A DNA stretch of 13,640 nucleotides from an uncultured Actinotalea sp. (GCF_946885855.1 NZ_CAMPHH010000069.1:1-13640); one strand, 5' to 3'. Positions 5,207 to 12,330 are shown, numbered from the stretch's first letter. A program made the numbers and translations. The notes: generated from the letters alone by a model not told the origin.

Positions 5207-6364
5207 ATGATCAGGACGATCGCCGTCGAGGGGTACCGCTCGCTGCGGCACCTCGTCGTCGGCCTCGGAGCGCTCACGGTGGTGACCGGAGCGAACGGCT
5301 CGGGCAAGACGAGCGTCTACCGGGCGCTGCGGCTGCTCGCGGACCTGACACGCGACGGGGCCCTGACGAGCCTCGCGCGCGAGGGCGGGCTGCGGTCCGC
5401 GCTGCACGCCGGACCACGGACGACGGCCCCGGTGTCCCTGCGGCTCGGCTTCGCCGACGACGACCTGTCGTACGCGGTCGACCTGGGCCTGCCGCAGCCG
5501 CCCGCTCCCTTCCCGCTGGATCCCGAGGTCAAGTCGGAGGTGGTGTGGTCCGGCCCGCACCTGCGCCCGGGAGCCGTCCTCGCCGACCGGAAGGGCACGC
5601 GCGTGCGCGTGCGGGAGCGCCACGGCGAGCTCGTCGTCGCCCCTTGGCAGGTGCGCAGCCACGAGTCCCTCGTCGCAACCCTGGCCGACCCGAGCGAGGC
5701 GCCGGAGCTCTACGCGATCCGCGAGCAGGCCCGCCGCTGGCGGTTCTACGACCACGTGCGGACGGACGTCGAGGCGCCCGCGCGGCGCCCCGGCGTCGCG
5801 ACCTTCACGCCCGTGCTCGCCCCCGACGGCTCGGACCTGGCTGCCGCGCTGCTGACGATCCAGCGGGTCGGCGTCGCTGCCGCGCTCGACGGCGCCGTCG
5901 AGGCGGCGTTCCCCGGGTCGTCCCTCCGGGTCGAGGAGGACGCCGACGGCGGCTGCCGACTCGCCCTGGAGCAGCCGGGCGTCCGGCGCGCGCTCGGCGT
6001 GGCGGAGCTGTCCGACGGCACGGTGCGCTTCCTGCTCCTGGCCGCGGCGCTCCTGTCGCCGCGGCCGCCGGCGCTGCTCGTCCTCAACGAGCCGGAGGCG
6101 AGCCTCCACCCGAGCCTCATGCCCGCGCTCGCCGCCCTGGTCACGGACGCCGCGACGCGCTCGCAGGTCGTCGTCGTGACGCACTCCGGCGAGCTCGTGC
6201 GCGCCCTGCGTCAGGGCAGCGGGCCGTCGGACACCGTGGACCCCTCGGGAGACGCACCCGCGGTGCCGCTCGAGCTGGTCGAGCTGCACCGCGACGGTGG
6301 CGCCACGGGCGTCGTCGGGAGCCTCCCGTTCGATGGCCCGGCCTGGTCGTGGCCGCGTCGGTGA
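5207..6364 (+). CDS. SMC/RecF-like AAA family ATPase (COG4637 type)
   Basis: A 385-residue cytosolic ATPase of the ABC/SMC-head kind. MIRTIAVEGYRSLRHL opens the fold. Walker A is GANGSGKT (28-35), the signature is LSDGT (268-272), Walker B is LLVLNEPE with Asn294-Glu295, and the switch histidine is His326 in VVVVTHS. The phrase LNEPEASLHP is typical of COG4637-like proteins, where Asn replaces the usual Walker B Asp. The middle region (about 50-250) is a short insert without a long coiled coil, and there is no TOPRIM nuclease domain, so it is not a classical OLD-family nuclease. The cellular role of these orphan ATPases is not established; DNA repair or defence have been suggested for relatives. 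The ATG at 5207 seems leaderless. It faces the SDR gene convergently across 60 nt. Confidence 0.9.
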   Translation: MIRTIAVEGYRSLRHLVVGLGALTVVTGANGSGKTSVYRALRLLADLTRDGALTSLAREGGLRSALHAGPRTTAPVSLRLGFADDDLSYAVDLGLPQPPAPFPLDPEVKSEVVWSGPHLRPGAVLADRKGTRVRVRERHGELVVAPWQVRSHESLVATLADPSEAPELYAIREQARRWRFYDHVRTDVEAPARRPGVATFTPVLAPDGSDLAAALLTIQRVGVAAALDGAVEAAFPGSSLRVEEDADGGCRLALEQPGVRRALGVAELSDGTVRFLLLAAALLSPRPPALLVLNEPEASLHPSLMPALAALVTDAATRSQVVVVTHSGELVRALRQGSGPSDTVDPSGDAPAVPLELVELHRDGGATGVVGSLPFDGPAWSWPRR

Positions 6365-6391
6365 GTGCGGCCACGACCGGGGCGGCGCCGA

Positions 6392-6411
6392 CGGCGGGCC
6401 CCGTCCCGCCG
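6392..6411. terminator. Hairpin between convergent ATPase and SDR genes
   Basis: CGGCGGG (6392-6398) and CCCGCCG (6405-6411) pair around a 6-nt loop in the 60-nt gap between two convergent stops. Its position suits a bidirectional terminator. Neither side has a T-tract. Confidence 0.45.
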
Positions 6412-6424
6412 CCGGCCTCCGCCC

Positions 6425-7198
6425 TCACCAGGTCGCGTCCCCCCGGATGACGACGTCCGAGCCGCCGTCGACGAAGATCACCTGTCCGCAGAGGTGCGAG
6501 TTCTCCTCGCTCACCAGCCAGGCGAGGAGCGCGGCCGGCACCTGCGGCCCCATGAGGCCGTTGAGCGGCATGGGCACCACCTGCAGCAGGCCCTGCCGCG
6601 CCTCTTCGGTCGCGGTGAGCTCGGCGGTCATCGGCGTCTCGACGACGCCGGGTCCGATCGCGTTGAGCGGGATCCCGGCGCCGGCCCACTCCGGGGTGGG
6701 CGCGCCGCGCCGCAGCCACCGGCACAGGGCGGCCTTGGTGCTGGAGTAGATCAGGCCGCCCTGGTCGGTCTCGAGGAGCTGCTTCGCCCGGACGAGGGCC
6801 GACGCCTCGTCGTGCGCGAGGCACAGCCCGATGAGCTCGTCGTCGTGCGGCATGAGGCTCGCCATCGAGGCCGTCGCCACGGCGCGCGGCGCGGCCGAGC
6901 GGGCGAGCAGCGGGCGCAGCCCCTCCAGGGTCGCCACGGCCCCGAAGTAGTTCACGGCCACCGTCTGCGGTGTCGGGGTCGCCAGCCCGGCGTTCGCGAC
7001 GACGGCGTCGATCCGGCCGTCCGTGAGGCGGCGGACCTGCTCGACCAGCTCGAGCCGGCCCTCGGTCGTCGTCAGGTCGACGACGACGTCCGCGTCCCGG
7101 ATGTCCACCCCGACGACCCGGTCCCCGCGGGACTCGAGCAGCCGCTTGGTCGCCCGACCGATCCCCGAGGCCGAGCCCGTGACCACCACTGTGCGCAT
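6425..7198 (-). CDS. SDR family NAD-dependent oxidoreductase (3-alpha-HSD / coniferyl-alcohol dehydrogenase-like)
   Basis: A 257-residue classical short-chain dehydrogenase. The dinucleotide motif TGSASGIG is at 7-14, and Asp32 (VVGVDIRDADVVVDL) favours NAD over NADP. NAG is at 69-71, Asn83 lies in VNYFG, Ser111 or Ser114 is the catalytic serine, and Tyr151-x3-Lys155 completes the tetrad. The pattern of a short N-terminal half, VDIRDADVVVDL, and an acidic insert ahead of the YSSTK site recalls the group annotated as 3-alpha-hydroxysteroid or coniferyl-alcohol dehydrogenases. The true substrate is not predictable. The ATG at 7198 follows AAGGAG (7210-7205) with a 6-nt gap. The Nudix gene upstream on the same strand ends 71 nt earlier, and a promoter-like TACCGT lies in that gap. 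Confidence 0.9.
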   Translation of the reverse strand: MRTVVVTGSASGIGRATKRLLESRGDRVVGVDIRDADVVVDLTTTEGRLELVEQVRRLTDGRIDAVVANAGLATPTPQTVAVNYFGAVATLEGLRPLLARSAAPRAVATASMASLMPHDDELIGLCLAHDEASALVRAKQLLETDQGGLIYSSTKAALCRWLRRGAPTPEWAGAGIPLNAIGPGVVETPMTAELTATEEARQGLLQVVPMPLNGLMGPQVPAALLAWLVSEENSHLCGQVIFVDGGSDVVIRGDATW

Positions 7199-7235
7199 CG
7201 ATCGCTCCTTCGCGTCGTCCGTCCTGGTGATCACG

Positions 7236-7241
7236 ACGGTA
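7236..7241 (-). promoter_or_regulatory. Candidate -10 box of the SDR gene
   Basis: TACCGT on the minus strand, 37 nt before the SDR start. An 8-bp palindrome GTGATCAC (7227-7234) covers the expected transcript start and could be a repressor half-site. No clear -35 is seen, and the call is tentative. Confidence 0.3.
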
Positions 7242-7269
7242 GGGATGCGGTCGCGGCGCGGCGGCGGAC

Positions 7270-7887
7270 CTACGTCCCCGGGGACGCCCTGCCCGCGGGG
7301 GCCGGAGGCCGCGGCCGGCGGGCGGCGACCTCGGCGAGCGTGAGCGCCAGCCGGTCCGCCAGGCCCGGCGCCGCCCCTGCGGGCAGCGCGTCGACGGGGA
7401 ACCAGGAGACGTCCTCGCTCTCCCGGCTGGCGGTCGGCGCGGCGTCGTCGGGGGCGACGGCGGCGAAGCCGACGTCCCAGTGCGCCCGGCATGCTCCGAA
7501 CGCGCCGGCGAGCTCGTGCCGGTCGACGTCGGTGGGCCGGGCGGTGCCGTCGGGCGTGCCGAGGAGGCGGAGCTCGTCGATGCCGCTCTCCTCCTGCGCC
7601 TCGCGCAGGGCTGTCGCCGCGAGCGAGCCGTCACCGGCCTCGACGTGCCCGCCGGTCTGCACCCAGAACCGGCCCTTGCGGTGGAAGCACAGCAGCACGC
7701 GGGTCAGGTCCGCGGAGAGCACCCAGCACGAGCCGGTGAGGTGCTCCGGGCCGCCGTCCCGCTCGAGGGCCGCGTCACCGCGCACGGCGACGAGCGCGCG
7801 GTAGCGCTCGAGGAGGGCGCGCTGGCCGGGGTCGGTGGGCGTCCAGGCCCTGAGCTCGTCGAGGACGCGGTCGGCGCGGGTCGGCAT
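7270..7887 (-). CDS. Nudix hydrolase with variant Nudix box
   Basis: A 205-residue protein with a helical N-terminal extension of about 50 residues before the Nudix fold, which begins at TGSCWVLSADLTRVLLCFHRK. The box reads GGHVEAGDGSLAATALREAQEESG. Arg95-Glu96 and Glu99-Glu100 are intact, but Asp85-Gly86 stand where one Glu is usual, giving a one-residue longer spacing. Related actinomycete Nudix proteins with a GGHVE start carry a similar D-S variation, so activity is likely kept. The late VSWFPVDALP is the usual closing strand. The ATG at 7887 has no Shine-Dalgarno; GATCCT lies 7 nt upstream on the minus strand and may allow leaderless expression. The neighbouring modC gene ends 105 nt upstream. 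The substrate is unknown; it need not work with the SDR. Confidence 0.88.
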   Translation of the reverse strand: MPTRADRVLDELRAWTPTDPGQRALLERYRALVAVRGDAALERDGGPEHLTGSCWVLSADLTRVLLCFHRKGRFWVQTGGHVEAGDGSLAATALREAQEESGIDELRLLGTPDGTARPTDVDRHELAGAFGACRAHWDVGFAAVAPDDAAPTASRESEDVSWFPVDALPAGAAPGLADRLALTLAEVAARRPRPPAPAGRASPGT

Positions 7888-7912
7888 GCCGGCAGGATCG
7901 CACGCGGAGCTC

Positions 7913-7939
7913 GAGCCCTAGCCCGAGCCCGAGCCCGAG
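7913..7939. repeat. Hexanucleotide tandem repeat in the modC-Nudix gap
   Basis: About four and a half units of gagccc: gagccc (7913-7918, first base c-g shifted), tagccc, gagccc, gagccc, gag. It lies in the 105-nt intergenic region downstream of modC and upstream of the Nudix start, where otherwise nothing clear is seen. Confidence 0.6.
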
Positions 7940-7992
7940 GACGAGACGAGGAGGAGCTGGGCCGCGTGCGCCGGCCCTCGGGGCACCCCACC

Positions 7993-9087
7993 TCACTCCG
8001 GCTCGGCGTGCACCTCCGTCGCCTTGACCGAGGCCCAGACGGCCCGTCCCTCGTGGAGCCCGAGCTCGGCGACCGCGGCGGGGGTGACGTCGGCGAGCAC
8101 GTCCGGCGCGCCCTTGACGCGCACCCGGACGAGGTGGCCGTGCTGCTCGAGCCCGCTGACCGTCCCCGGCCAGACGTTGCGCGGCGAGCCCTCCGGGTGC
8201 TGCTCGTGGAGCGCGACGGCCGCCGGCGGCACGGTGACGAGGACGCGCCCGGTGACGTCGTCCGCCGCGCGCAGCACGCCGCCGCCGTCCACCGCGACGG
8301 TGCCGCGCTCGGCCCGGCCGCGGAAGAGGTTGAGGCCGACCAGGCGGGCGACGTACTCCGTCCGCGGGGCGCGGGCGACCTCCGCCGGCGTCCCGGTCTG
8401 GGCGACCCGGCCCTCCTCCAGGATGACGAGCCGGTCGGCGAGCACGAGGGCGTCCACCGGGTCGTGGGTCACCAGGACGACCGCGCCGGCGAAGAGCCCG
8501 AGGTGGCGGCGGAGCTGGGCGCGCACCTCCAGCCGGGTGCCCACGTCGAGGGCCGACATCGGCTCGTCGAGCAGCAGCAGGTCCGGGTCCGTGGCCAGGG
8601 CGCGGGCAAGGGCCACGCGCTGCGCCTGCCCGCCGGACAGGTCCGCCGGGCGGGCGTCCGCGCGGTCCTCGAGCCCGACGCGCTCGAGCCACGTGCGGGC
8701 CGCCGCGTGCGCCGACGCCCGCGGCACGCCACGCGCCCGCGGCCCGAAGGCGACGTTCTCCAGGGCGCTGAGGTGCGCGAAGAGGAGCAGGTCCTGGAAG
8801 ACCACGCCGACGCGCCGCCGCTGCGGCGGCACGAGGACGCCGTCGTCGGGCGCGTCCAGGACGGTCCCGGCGAGCGTGATGCGACCCGCGTCGAGGGCGG
8901 CCAGCCCGGCGAGGGTCGCGACCGCGGTGGACTTCCCCGCGCCGTTGGGGCCCAGCACGCCGACGACGCCGCCGGGCGGCACCGCGATCCGCGCGTCGAG
9001 CCGGAAGTCGCCCCGCCGGACGCGCAGGTCCGCCGCGAGGCCGCCGTCGGACGCCGGGGACGGTGCGCCCCCACCCCGGGCCGTCAC
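7993..9087 (-). CDS. modC: Molybdate ABC transporter ATP-binding protein ModC
   Basis: A 364-residue ATPase that powers molybdate (or tungstate) import through ModB. Walker A is GPNGAGKS (46-53), the Q-loop is Gln98 in VVFQD, the signature is LSGGQ (150-154), Walker B is LLLLDEP (170-176), and His208 lies in VLVTHD. FAHLSALENVAFG after the Q-loop is typical of ModC. After the ATPase, from about residue 300, a TOBE/Mop domain ends the protein (GTVSGLEQHGHLVRV to VWASVKATEVH); in this family it binds oxyanion and can limit transport when molybdate is plentiful. The GTG start at 9087 forms a GTGA overlap with the modB stop, implying coupled translation. It is the last gene of the operon. Confidence 0.95.
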   Translation of the reverse strand: MTARGGGAPSPASDGGLAADLRVRRGDFRLDARIAVPPGGVVGVLGPNGAGKSTAVATLAGLAALDAGRITLAGTVLDAPDDGVLVPPQRRRVGVVFQDLLLFAHLSALENVAFGPRARGVPRASAHAAARTWLERVGLEDRADARPADLSGGQAQRVALARALATDPDLLLLDEPMSALDVGTRLEVRAQLRRHLGLFAGAVVLVTHDPVDALVLADRLVILEEGRVAQTGTPAEVARAPRTEYVARLVGLNLFRGRAERGTVAVDGGGVLRAADDVTGRVLVTVPPAAVALHEQHPEGSPRNVWPGTVSGLEQHGHLVRVRVKGAPDVLADVTPAAVAELGLHEGRAVWASVKATEVHAEPE

Positions 9088-9968
9088 GCGGTCACCGCCG
9101 AGGCCCAGCGCCCGCGCAGCCCGACGAGCACGGCGAGCGACACGGCCAGCAGCACCATCGAGAGAGCCACGGCGGCGTCCGGGTCGGTCTCCAGGCCGAG
9201 GTAGACCTCCAGCGGCACGGTCCGCGTCGTGCCCGGGAAGCTGCCGGCGAACGTGATCGTCGCGCCGAACTCCCCGAGAGCGCGCGCGAAGGCGAGCACG
9301 GCGCCGGCGCCCACGGCGGGAGCCACCATCGGCAGGGTGACCCGGCGCAGCGTGAGCAGCCGGGACGCGCCGAGCGTCGCGGCGGCGTCCTCGTAGCGCC
9401 GGTCCACGGACCGCAGGGCGCCCTCGACCGCGACGACGAGGAAGGGCAGCGCGACGAAGGTCTGGGCGAGCACCACCGCCGCCGTGGTGAACGGCACCGT
9501 GACGCCGAACCAGGCGTCGAGGCGCTCACCGAGGAGGCCGCGCCGGCCGAGCAGGAGGAGCAGCGCGACGCCGCCGACGACCGGGGGCAGGACCAGGGGC
9601 ACGGTCACGAGGGCGCGCAGCAGGCGCCGTCCCGGCAGCTCGACGTGGGCCAGGACCCAGGCGAGCGGGACGCCGAGGACCAGGCACAGGACGGTCGACG
9701 TCGTGGCCGTGACGAGGGAGAGCCGCAGGGCGTCGGCGACCTCGGGTGCTGCCAGCAGCGCGCCGAGCCGGGCCCACGGGGTGCGCAGCGCGAGCGCGAG
9801 GAGCGGCAGGACGAGGAACGCGACGGCGAGCGCCGCGGGGACGACGACGACGACCGGCGTGCGGCCGCGCGCGCGGCGTCGTCGGCCGGTGCCGCCGCCG
9901 GCGCGCGCGGGGCGGGGCGGTGACGCCGCCGAGGGCGCCGACGTCTCACGGTGCGGCGAAGCCGGCAT
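9084..9968 (-). CDS. modB: Molybdate ABC transporter permease ModB
   Basis: A 294-residue membrane protein, the channel of the molybdate importer. A cytoplasmic Arg/Gly-rich N-terminus (about 1-36) is followed by around six hydrophobic segments beginning at VVVVVPAALAVAFLVLPL. The binding-protein-dependent permease loop EDAAATLGAS...RVTLP sits at 193-213, where it docks onto ModC. ALGEFGATITFAGS (230-243) is the hallmark of ModB/CysT-type permeases. The ATG at 9968 lies within the end of modA (23-nt overlap) and has GGGAGG 9 nt upstream. Its stop overlaps the modC start by 4 nt. Confidence 0.95.
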   Translation of the reverse strand: MPASPHRETSAPSAASPPRPARAGGGTGRRRRARGRTPVVVVVPAALAVAFLVLPLLALALRTPWARLGALLAAPEVADALRLSLVTATTSTVLCLVLGVPLAWVLAHVELPGRRLLRALVTVPLVLPPVVGGVALLLLLGRRGLLGERLDAWFGVTVPFTTAAVVLAQTFVALPFLVVAVEGALRSVDRRYEDAAATLGASRLLTLRRVTLPMVAPAVGAGAVLAFARALGEFGATITFAGSFPGTTRTVPLEVYLGLETDPDAAVALSMVLLAVSLAVLVGLRGRWASAVTA

Positions 9969-10794
9969 CGGCGAGCACCTCCCGGGTCGCCGGGGACTGG
10001 AGGTGGTCCACGAAGGCGGCGGCCGTGCGCGGGCGCGGCGCGTCGACCGGGACGGCGACGAGGTACGTGGTGCCGGCCGCGGCGACGTCGGGTCCGGGGA
10101 CCGTCTCGACGGCGTCCCCGGCGGCGAGGGCGTCGGTCCGGTAGACGATGCCGGCGTCGACCTCGCCGAGCCGCACCCGGGTCAGCACCGCCCGGACGTC
10201 CCCGTCGAGGGTGTCCGCGGCTGCCGTGACCCCCTGGGCGTCGAGGTAGGCCTGGGCGGCGGCACCGCACGGTACCTGCGGTGCGCACAGGGCGACGAGG
10301 AGCGCGGGGTCGGCGAGGTCGGCGAGGGACGTCACCCGGCCCGGGTTGCCGGCCGGCACGACGACCACCGGGCGGTTGCGGGCGAGCGGAGTCACCTCCG
10401 TGACCGCCCCGGCGTCGAGCGCCGGCGCCATGGCGGCCTCGCTCGCCGTGACGATCACGTCCACGGGCGCTCCGGCGAGCAGCTGCGCCACGAGCTCGGC
10501 GGAACCGGCCAGGCTCACGGTCACCGCGACGCCCTGCTCGGCCTCGAACGCCGCGACGACCGGGGGCAGGACGTCGGTGAGGGAGGCGGCGGCGAGGACG
10601 ACGAGACGGTCCTGCGGGGCGTCGGTGACCCCGTCCCGACCACCCACCGGCGCGCACGCCGTCACGGCCAGGGCGAGGGCGACAACGGCCGACCTCCGCG
10701 CGCGACCGCGGGCCGTCCGCCTCCTTCGAGCCGCGGCCGCCGGCCCGGGCGCCCGGGACCCGCGGAGCGGCCCGGCCCCGCCCCGCCGGCTCAC
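9946..10794 (-). CDS. modA: Molybdate-binding lipoprotein ModA
   Basis: A 282-residue extracytoplasmic solute-binding protein that captures molybdate. The basic N-terminus (Arg-rich to about residue 34) leads into a hydrophobic segment and the lipobox Val-Thr-Ala-Cys47, so it is probably a membrane-anchored lipoprotein. The mature chain shows the ModA pattern: LVVLAAASLTDVLPP with the ligand serine, VSLAGSAELVAQLLAG with the second serine, PVDVIVTASEAAM, and DAGIVYRTDAL near the end. I chose the GTG at 10794 because it forms a GTGA overlap with the stop of the upstream regulator; the frame stays open further upstream, but that part is antisense to other genes. No strong ribosome site precedes it, consistent with coupled translation. 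Confidence 0.93.
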   Translation of the reverse strand: MSRRGGAGPLRGSRAPGPAAAARRRRTARGRARRSAVVALALAVTACAPVGGRDGVTDAPQDRLVVLAAASLTDVLPPVVAAFEAEQGVAVTVSLAGSAELVAQLLAGAPVDVIVTASEAAMAPALDAGAVTEVTPLARNRPVVVVPAGNPGRVTSLADLADPALLVALCAPQVPCGAAAQAYLDAQGVTAAADTLDGDVRAVLTRVRLGEVDAGIVYRTDALAAGDAVETVPGPDVAAAGTTYLVAVPVDAPRPRTAAAFVDHLQSPATREVLADAGFAAP

Positions 10795-11183
10795 CGGGGC
10801 AGCTCGACGACGACGGCGCTGGCCTTGACCGAGGTGACGACCGGGACACCCGGTTCGAGGCCGAGCTCGTCCGCCGCCTCCCGGGTCATGAGCGAGACCA
10901 CGCGGAAGGGCCCGGCCTGCACGTCGACCTGGGCCATGACGGTGTCCCGCAGGACGCGCGTGACGATGCCCCGCATCCGGTTGCGCGCCGACGACCCGGT
11001 CACCGCGTCCTGGTCCGCGAGCTCCTGGGCCAGCGCGGCGAGGTCCGCGCCGCGCACCACGCGGCGGCCCTGGGCGTCGCGGGCCACCGGGACCCGGCCC
11101 GCATCGGCCCAGCGGCGCAGGGTGTCGTCGCTGACGCCGACGAGCGCCGCGGCCTCGCTGATCCGGAACTCGTGCTGGGCCAC
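10791..11183 (-). CDS. Molybdate-responsive regulator: MerR-type helix-turn-helix fused to Mop/TOBE domain
   Basis: A 130-residue protein with two parts. Residues 7-54 (FRISEAAALVGVSDDTLRRWADAGRVPV...) are a MerR/excisionase-like helix-turn-helix. Residues about 67-130 (SARNRMRGIVTRVLRDTVMAQV... to VTSVKASAVVVEL) are one Mop domain, which binds molybdate in ModE and molbindins. It is therefore a compact one-component sensor, distinct from E. coli ModE in its DNA-binding domain. The GTG at 11183 follows GAGGAGG (11196-11190) with a 6-nt gap; the nearer GTG at 11189 abuts that site and is rejected. It is the first gene of the mod operon and overlaps modA by 4 nt. A 14-bp dyad in the promoter is a likely self-target. 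Gene family firm; target inferred. Confidence 0.9.
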   Translation of the reverse strand: MAQHEFRISEAAALVGVSDDTLRRWADAGRVPVARDAQGRRVVRGADLAALAQELADQDAVTGSSARNRMRGIVTRVLRDTVMAQVDVQAGPFRVVSLMTREAADELGLEPGVPVVTSVKASAVVVELPR

Positions 11184-11218
11184 GCTCACCCTCCTCGGGG
11201 AACCTCTCCTGCGGGTGA

Positions 11219-11224
11219 AGACTA
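11219..11224 (-). promoter_or_regulatory. Candidate -10 box of the mod operon
   Basis: TAGTCT on the minus strand, 35 nt before the regulator start. With a 17-18 nt spacer a poor -35 (GTCCGC or TGTCCG) falls at 11242-11248. The leader would be about 28-30 nt and contain the GAGGAGG ribosome site. Confidence 0.4.
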
Positions 11225-11232
11225 GAGGAGGA

Positions 11233-11246
11233 TCCGCATCTGCGGA
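11233..11246. promoter_or_regulatory. 14-bp dyad overlapping the mod operon promoter (candidate operator)
   Basis: TCCGCA (11233-11238), TC, TGCGGA (11241-11246) is a perfect inverted repeat. It occupies the -10/-35 spacer and touches the inferred -35. Its position would let a bound regulator block RNA polymerase. It also sits about 100 nt upstream of the divergent Ppx start. Confidence 0.45.
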
Positions 11247-11334
11247 CAGCGTCGCGATCCAGGTCACCGCAGCAGCGGGTGTCAGGAAGGAGCCCGGGGC
11301 CGCGCCGCCGGCCGGGGCGCGGGCGCCGTGGGAC

Positions 11335-11340
11335 TACGGT
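11335..11340 (+). promoter_or_regulatory. Candidate -10 box for leaderless expression of the Ppx/GppA gene
   Basis: TACGGT ends 7 nt before the ATG at 11348, and no Shine-Dalgarno lies between. It is the same hexamer seen before the GalT-like gene. No clear -35 was found. Confidence 0.4.
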
Positions 11341-11347
11341 CGGTCGC

Positions 11348-12274
11348 ATGCGACTGGGCGTGCTCGACGTCGGCTCCAACACCGTCCACCTCCTCGTCGT
11401 CGACGCGCACCGCGGCGCACCACCCGTGCCGCAGTCCTCGGCGAAGTCCGTCCTGCGGCTCATGCGGTACCTCGGGCCGTCGGGCGAGATCACCGACGAC
11501 GGCGTCACGGCGGTCCTCACGGCCGTCCGCGACGCGGCGGTGCACGCGCAGGACGCGGGGATCGAGGAGCTGCTCCCGTTCGCGACCTCCGCGCTGCGGG
11601 AGGCGCCCAACGGTCAGGACGTGCTCGACCTCGTCGAGGCGGAGACGGGCGTGCGCCTGCAGGTCCTCACGGGCGAGGAGGAGGCGCGGATCACCTTCCT
11701 CGCCGTCCGCCGCTGGTACGGCTGGTCCGCGGGGGAGATGCTCCTGCTGGACATCGGCGGAGGCTCCCTGGAGATCGCCGCGGGCGGCGAGGAGGACCCC
11801 GCCGTGGCGGTGTCGGTCCCGCTCGGCGCCGGCCGGTCGACGATCGGCTTCCTGCACGACGACCCGCCCACGGACCCGCAGGTCGAGGACCTGCGGGAGC
11901 ACGCCGCGACGGTGCTGAAGAAGGCGGTCAAGGAGTTCCGGGAGCGGCCGACGCCGGACCACGTGGTCGGCTCGTCCAAGACCATCCGGTCGCTCGCGCG
12001 GCTCGCGGGGTCCGTGACCGACGGTGTGGGGGGCCAGGACCGGCGGCGGCTGCGCCTGGACCAGCTCGAGGACTGGCTGCCGCGGCTCGCCCGGATCCCC
12101 GCGGAGGCGCGGCCGGCCCTGCCGGGCATCACGCAGGACCGGACGTTCCAGATCGTCGCCGGCGGGATCGTCCTCGCCCAGGCGATGCGCGCGTTCGGGC
12201 TGCGGGAGCTCGAGGTCTCCCCGTGGGCCCTGCGGGAGGGCCTCATCCTGCGGTACCTGGACCGGCTCGGCTGA
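11348..12274 (+). CDS. Ppx/GppA family phosphatase (exopolyphosphatase-like)
   Basis: A 308-residue protein of the ASKHA (actin/Hsp70-like) fold. Family members remove terminal phosphate from polyphosphate or from pppGpp. The phosphate-1 motif is LDVGSNTVHLLVVDA at the N-terminus, followed by FATSALREAPNGQDVL, then VLTGEEEARITFLAVRRWYG with the conserved Glu pair, the glycine-rich LLLDIGGGSLEIA loop, and VGSSKTIRSLARL. The length fits the short Ppx form found in actinomycetes (like mycobacterial Ppx1), without the C-terminal HD domain of E. coli Ppx or GppA. The ATG at 11348 appears leaderless. It is divergent from the mod operon across 164 nt; no functional link is evident. Which substrate it prefers cannot be settled from sequence. 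Confidence 0.93.
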   Translation: MRLGVLDVGSNTVHLLVVDAHRGAPPVPQSSAKSVLRLMRYLGPSGEITDDGVTAVLTAVRDAAVHAQDAGIEELLPFATSALREAPNGQDVLDLVEAETGVRLQVLTGEEEARITFLAVRRWYGWSAGEMLLLDIGGGSLEIAAGGEEDPAVAVSVPLGAGRSTIGFLHDDPPTDPQVEDLREHAATVLKKAVKEFRERPTPDHVVGSSKTIRSLARLAGSVTDGVGGQDRRRLRLDQLEDWLPRLARIPAEARPALPGITQDRTFQIVAGGIVLAQAMRAFGLRELEVSPWALREGLILRYLDRLG

Positions 12275-12282
12275 GGCGTCGT

Positions 12283-12330
12283 CGGCGGGCCGCCGGGCGC
12301 TCGGCCCCTCGGGGCGCCTCGGACCCGCCG
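12283..12330 (+). terminator. Possible terminator fold after the Ppx/GppA gene
   Basis: CGGCGGG (12283-12289) and CCCGCCG (12324-12330) are perfect 7-bp arms enclosing further GC-rich pairing (CCCC/GGGG near 12306-12314). It begins 9 nt after the stop. The 34-nt spacer and lack of a T-tract make it weak. The rest of the 173-nt gap shows no clear promoter for the alcohol dehydrogenase. Confidence 0.3.

Noticed and set aside
5207..6364. ATPase as part of an anti-phage defence system
   Set aside because: No nuclease, reverse transcriptase, toxin or other defence gene is adjacent, and no mobile-element mark is present.
6425..7887. SDR and second Nudix as members of a natural-product cluster
   Set aside because: No biosynthetic core enzyme is in the window; they look like unrelated single genes on the same strand.
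7916..7940. Repeat array as a CRISPR
   Set aside because: Units are 6 bp with no spacers.
11184..11218. Molybdenum-cofactor riboswitch in the mod leader
   Set aside because: The inferred leader is only about 30 nt and has no room for that structure.
10795..11610. N-terminal extension of the ModA frame to 11610
   Set aside because: It overlaps the regulator in another frame and the Ppx gene antisense; the signal peptide and GTGA overlap place the start at 10794.
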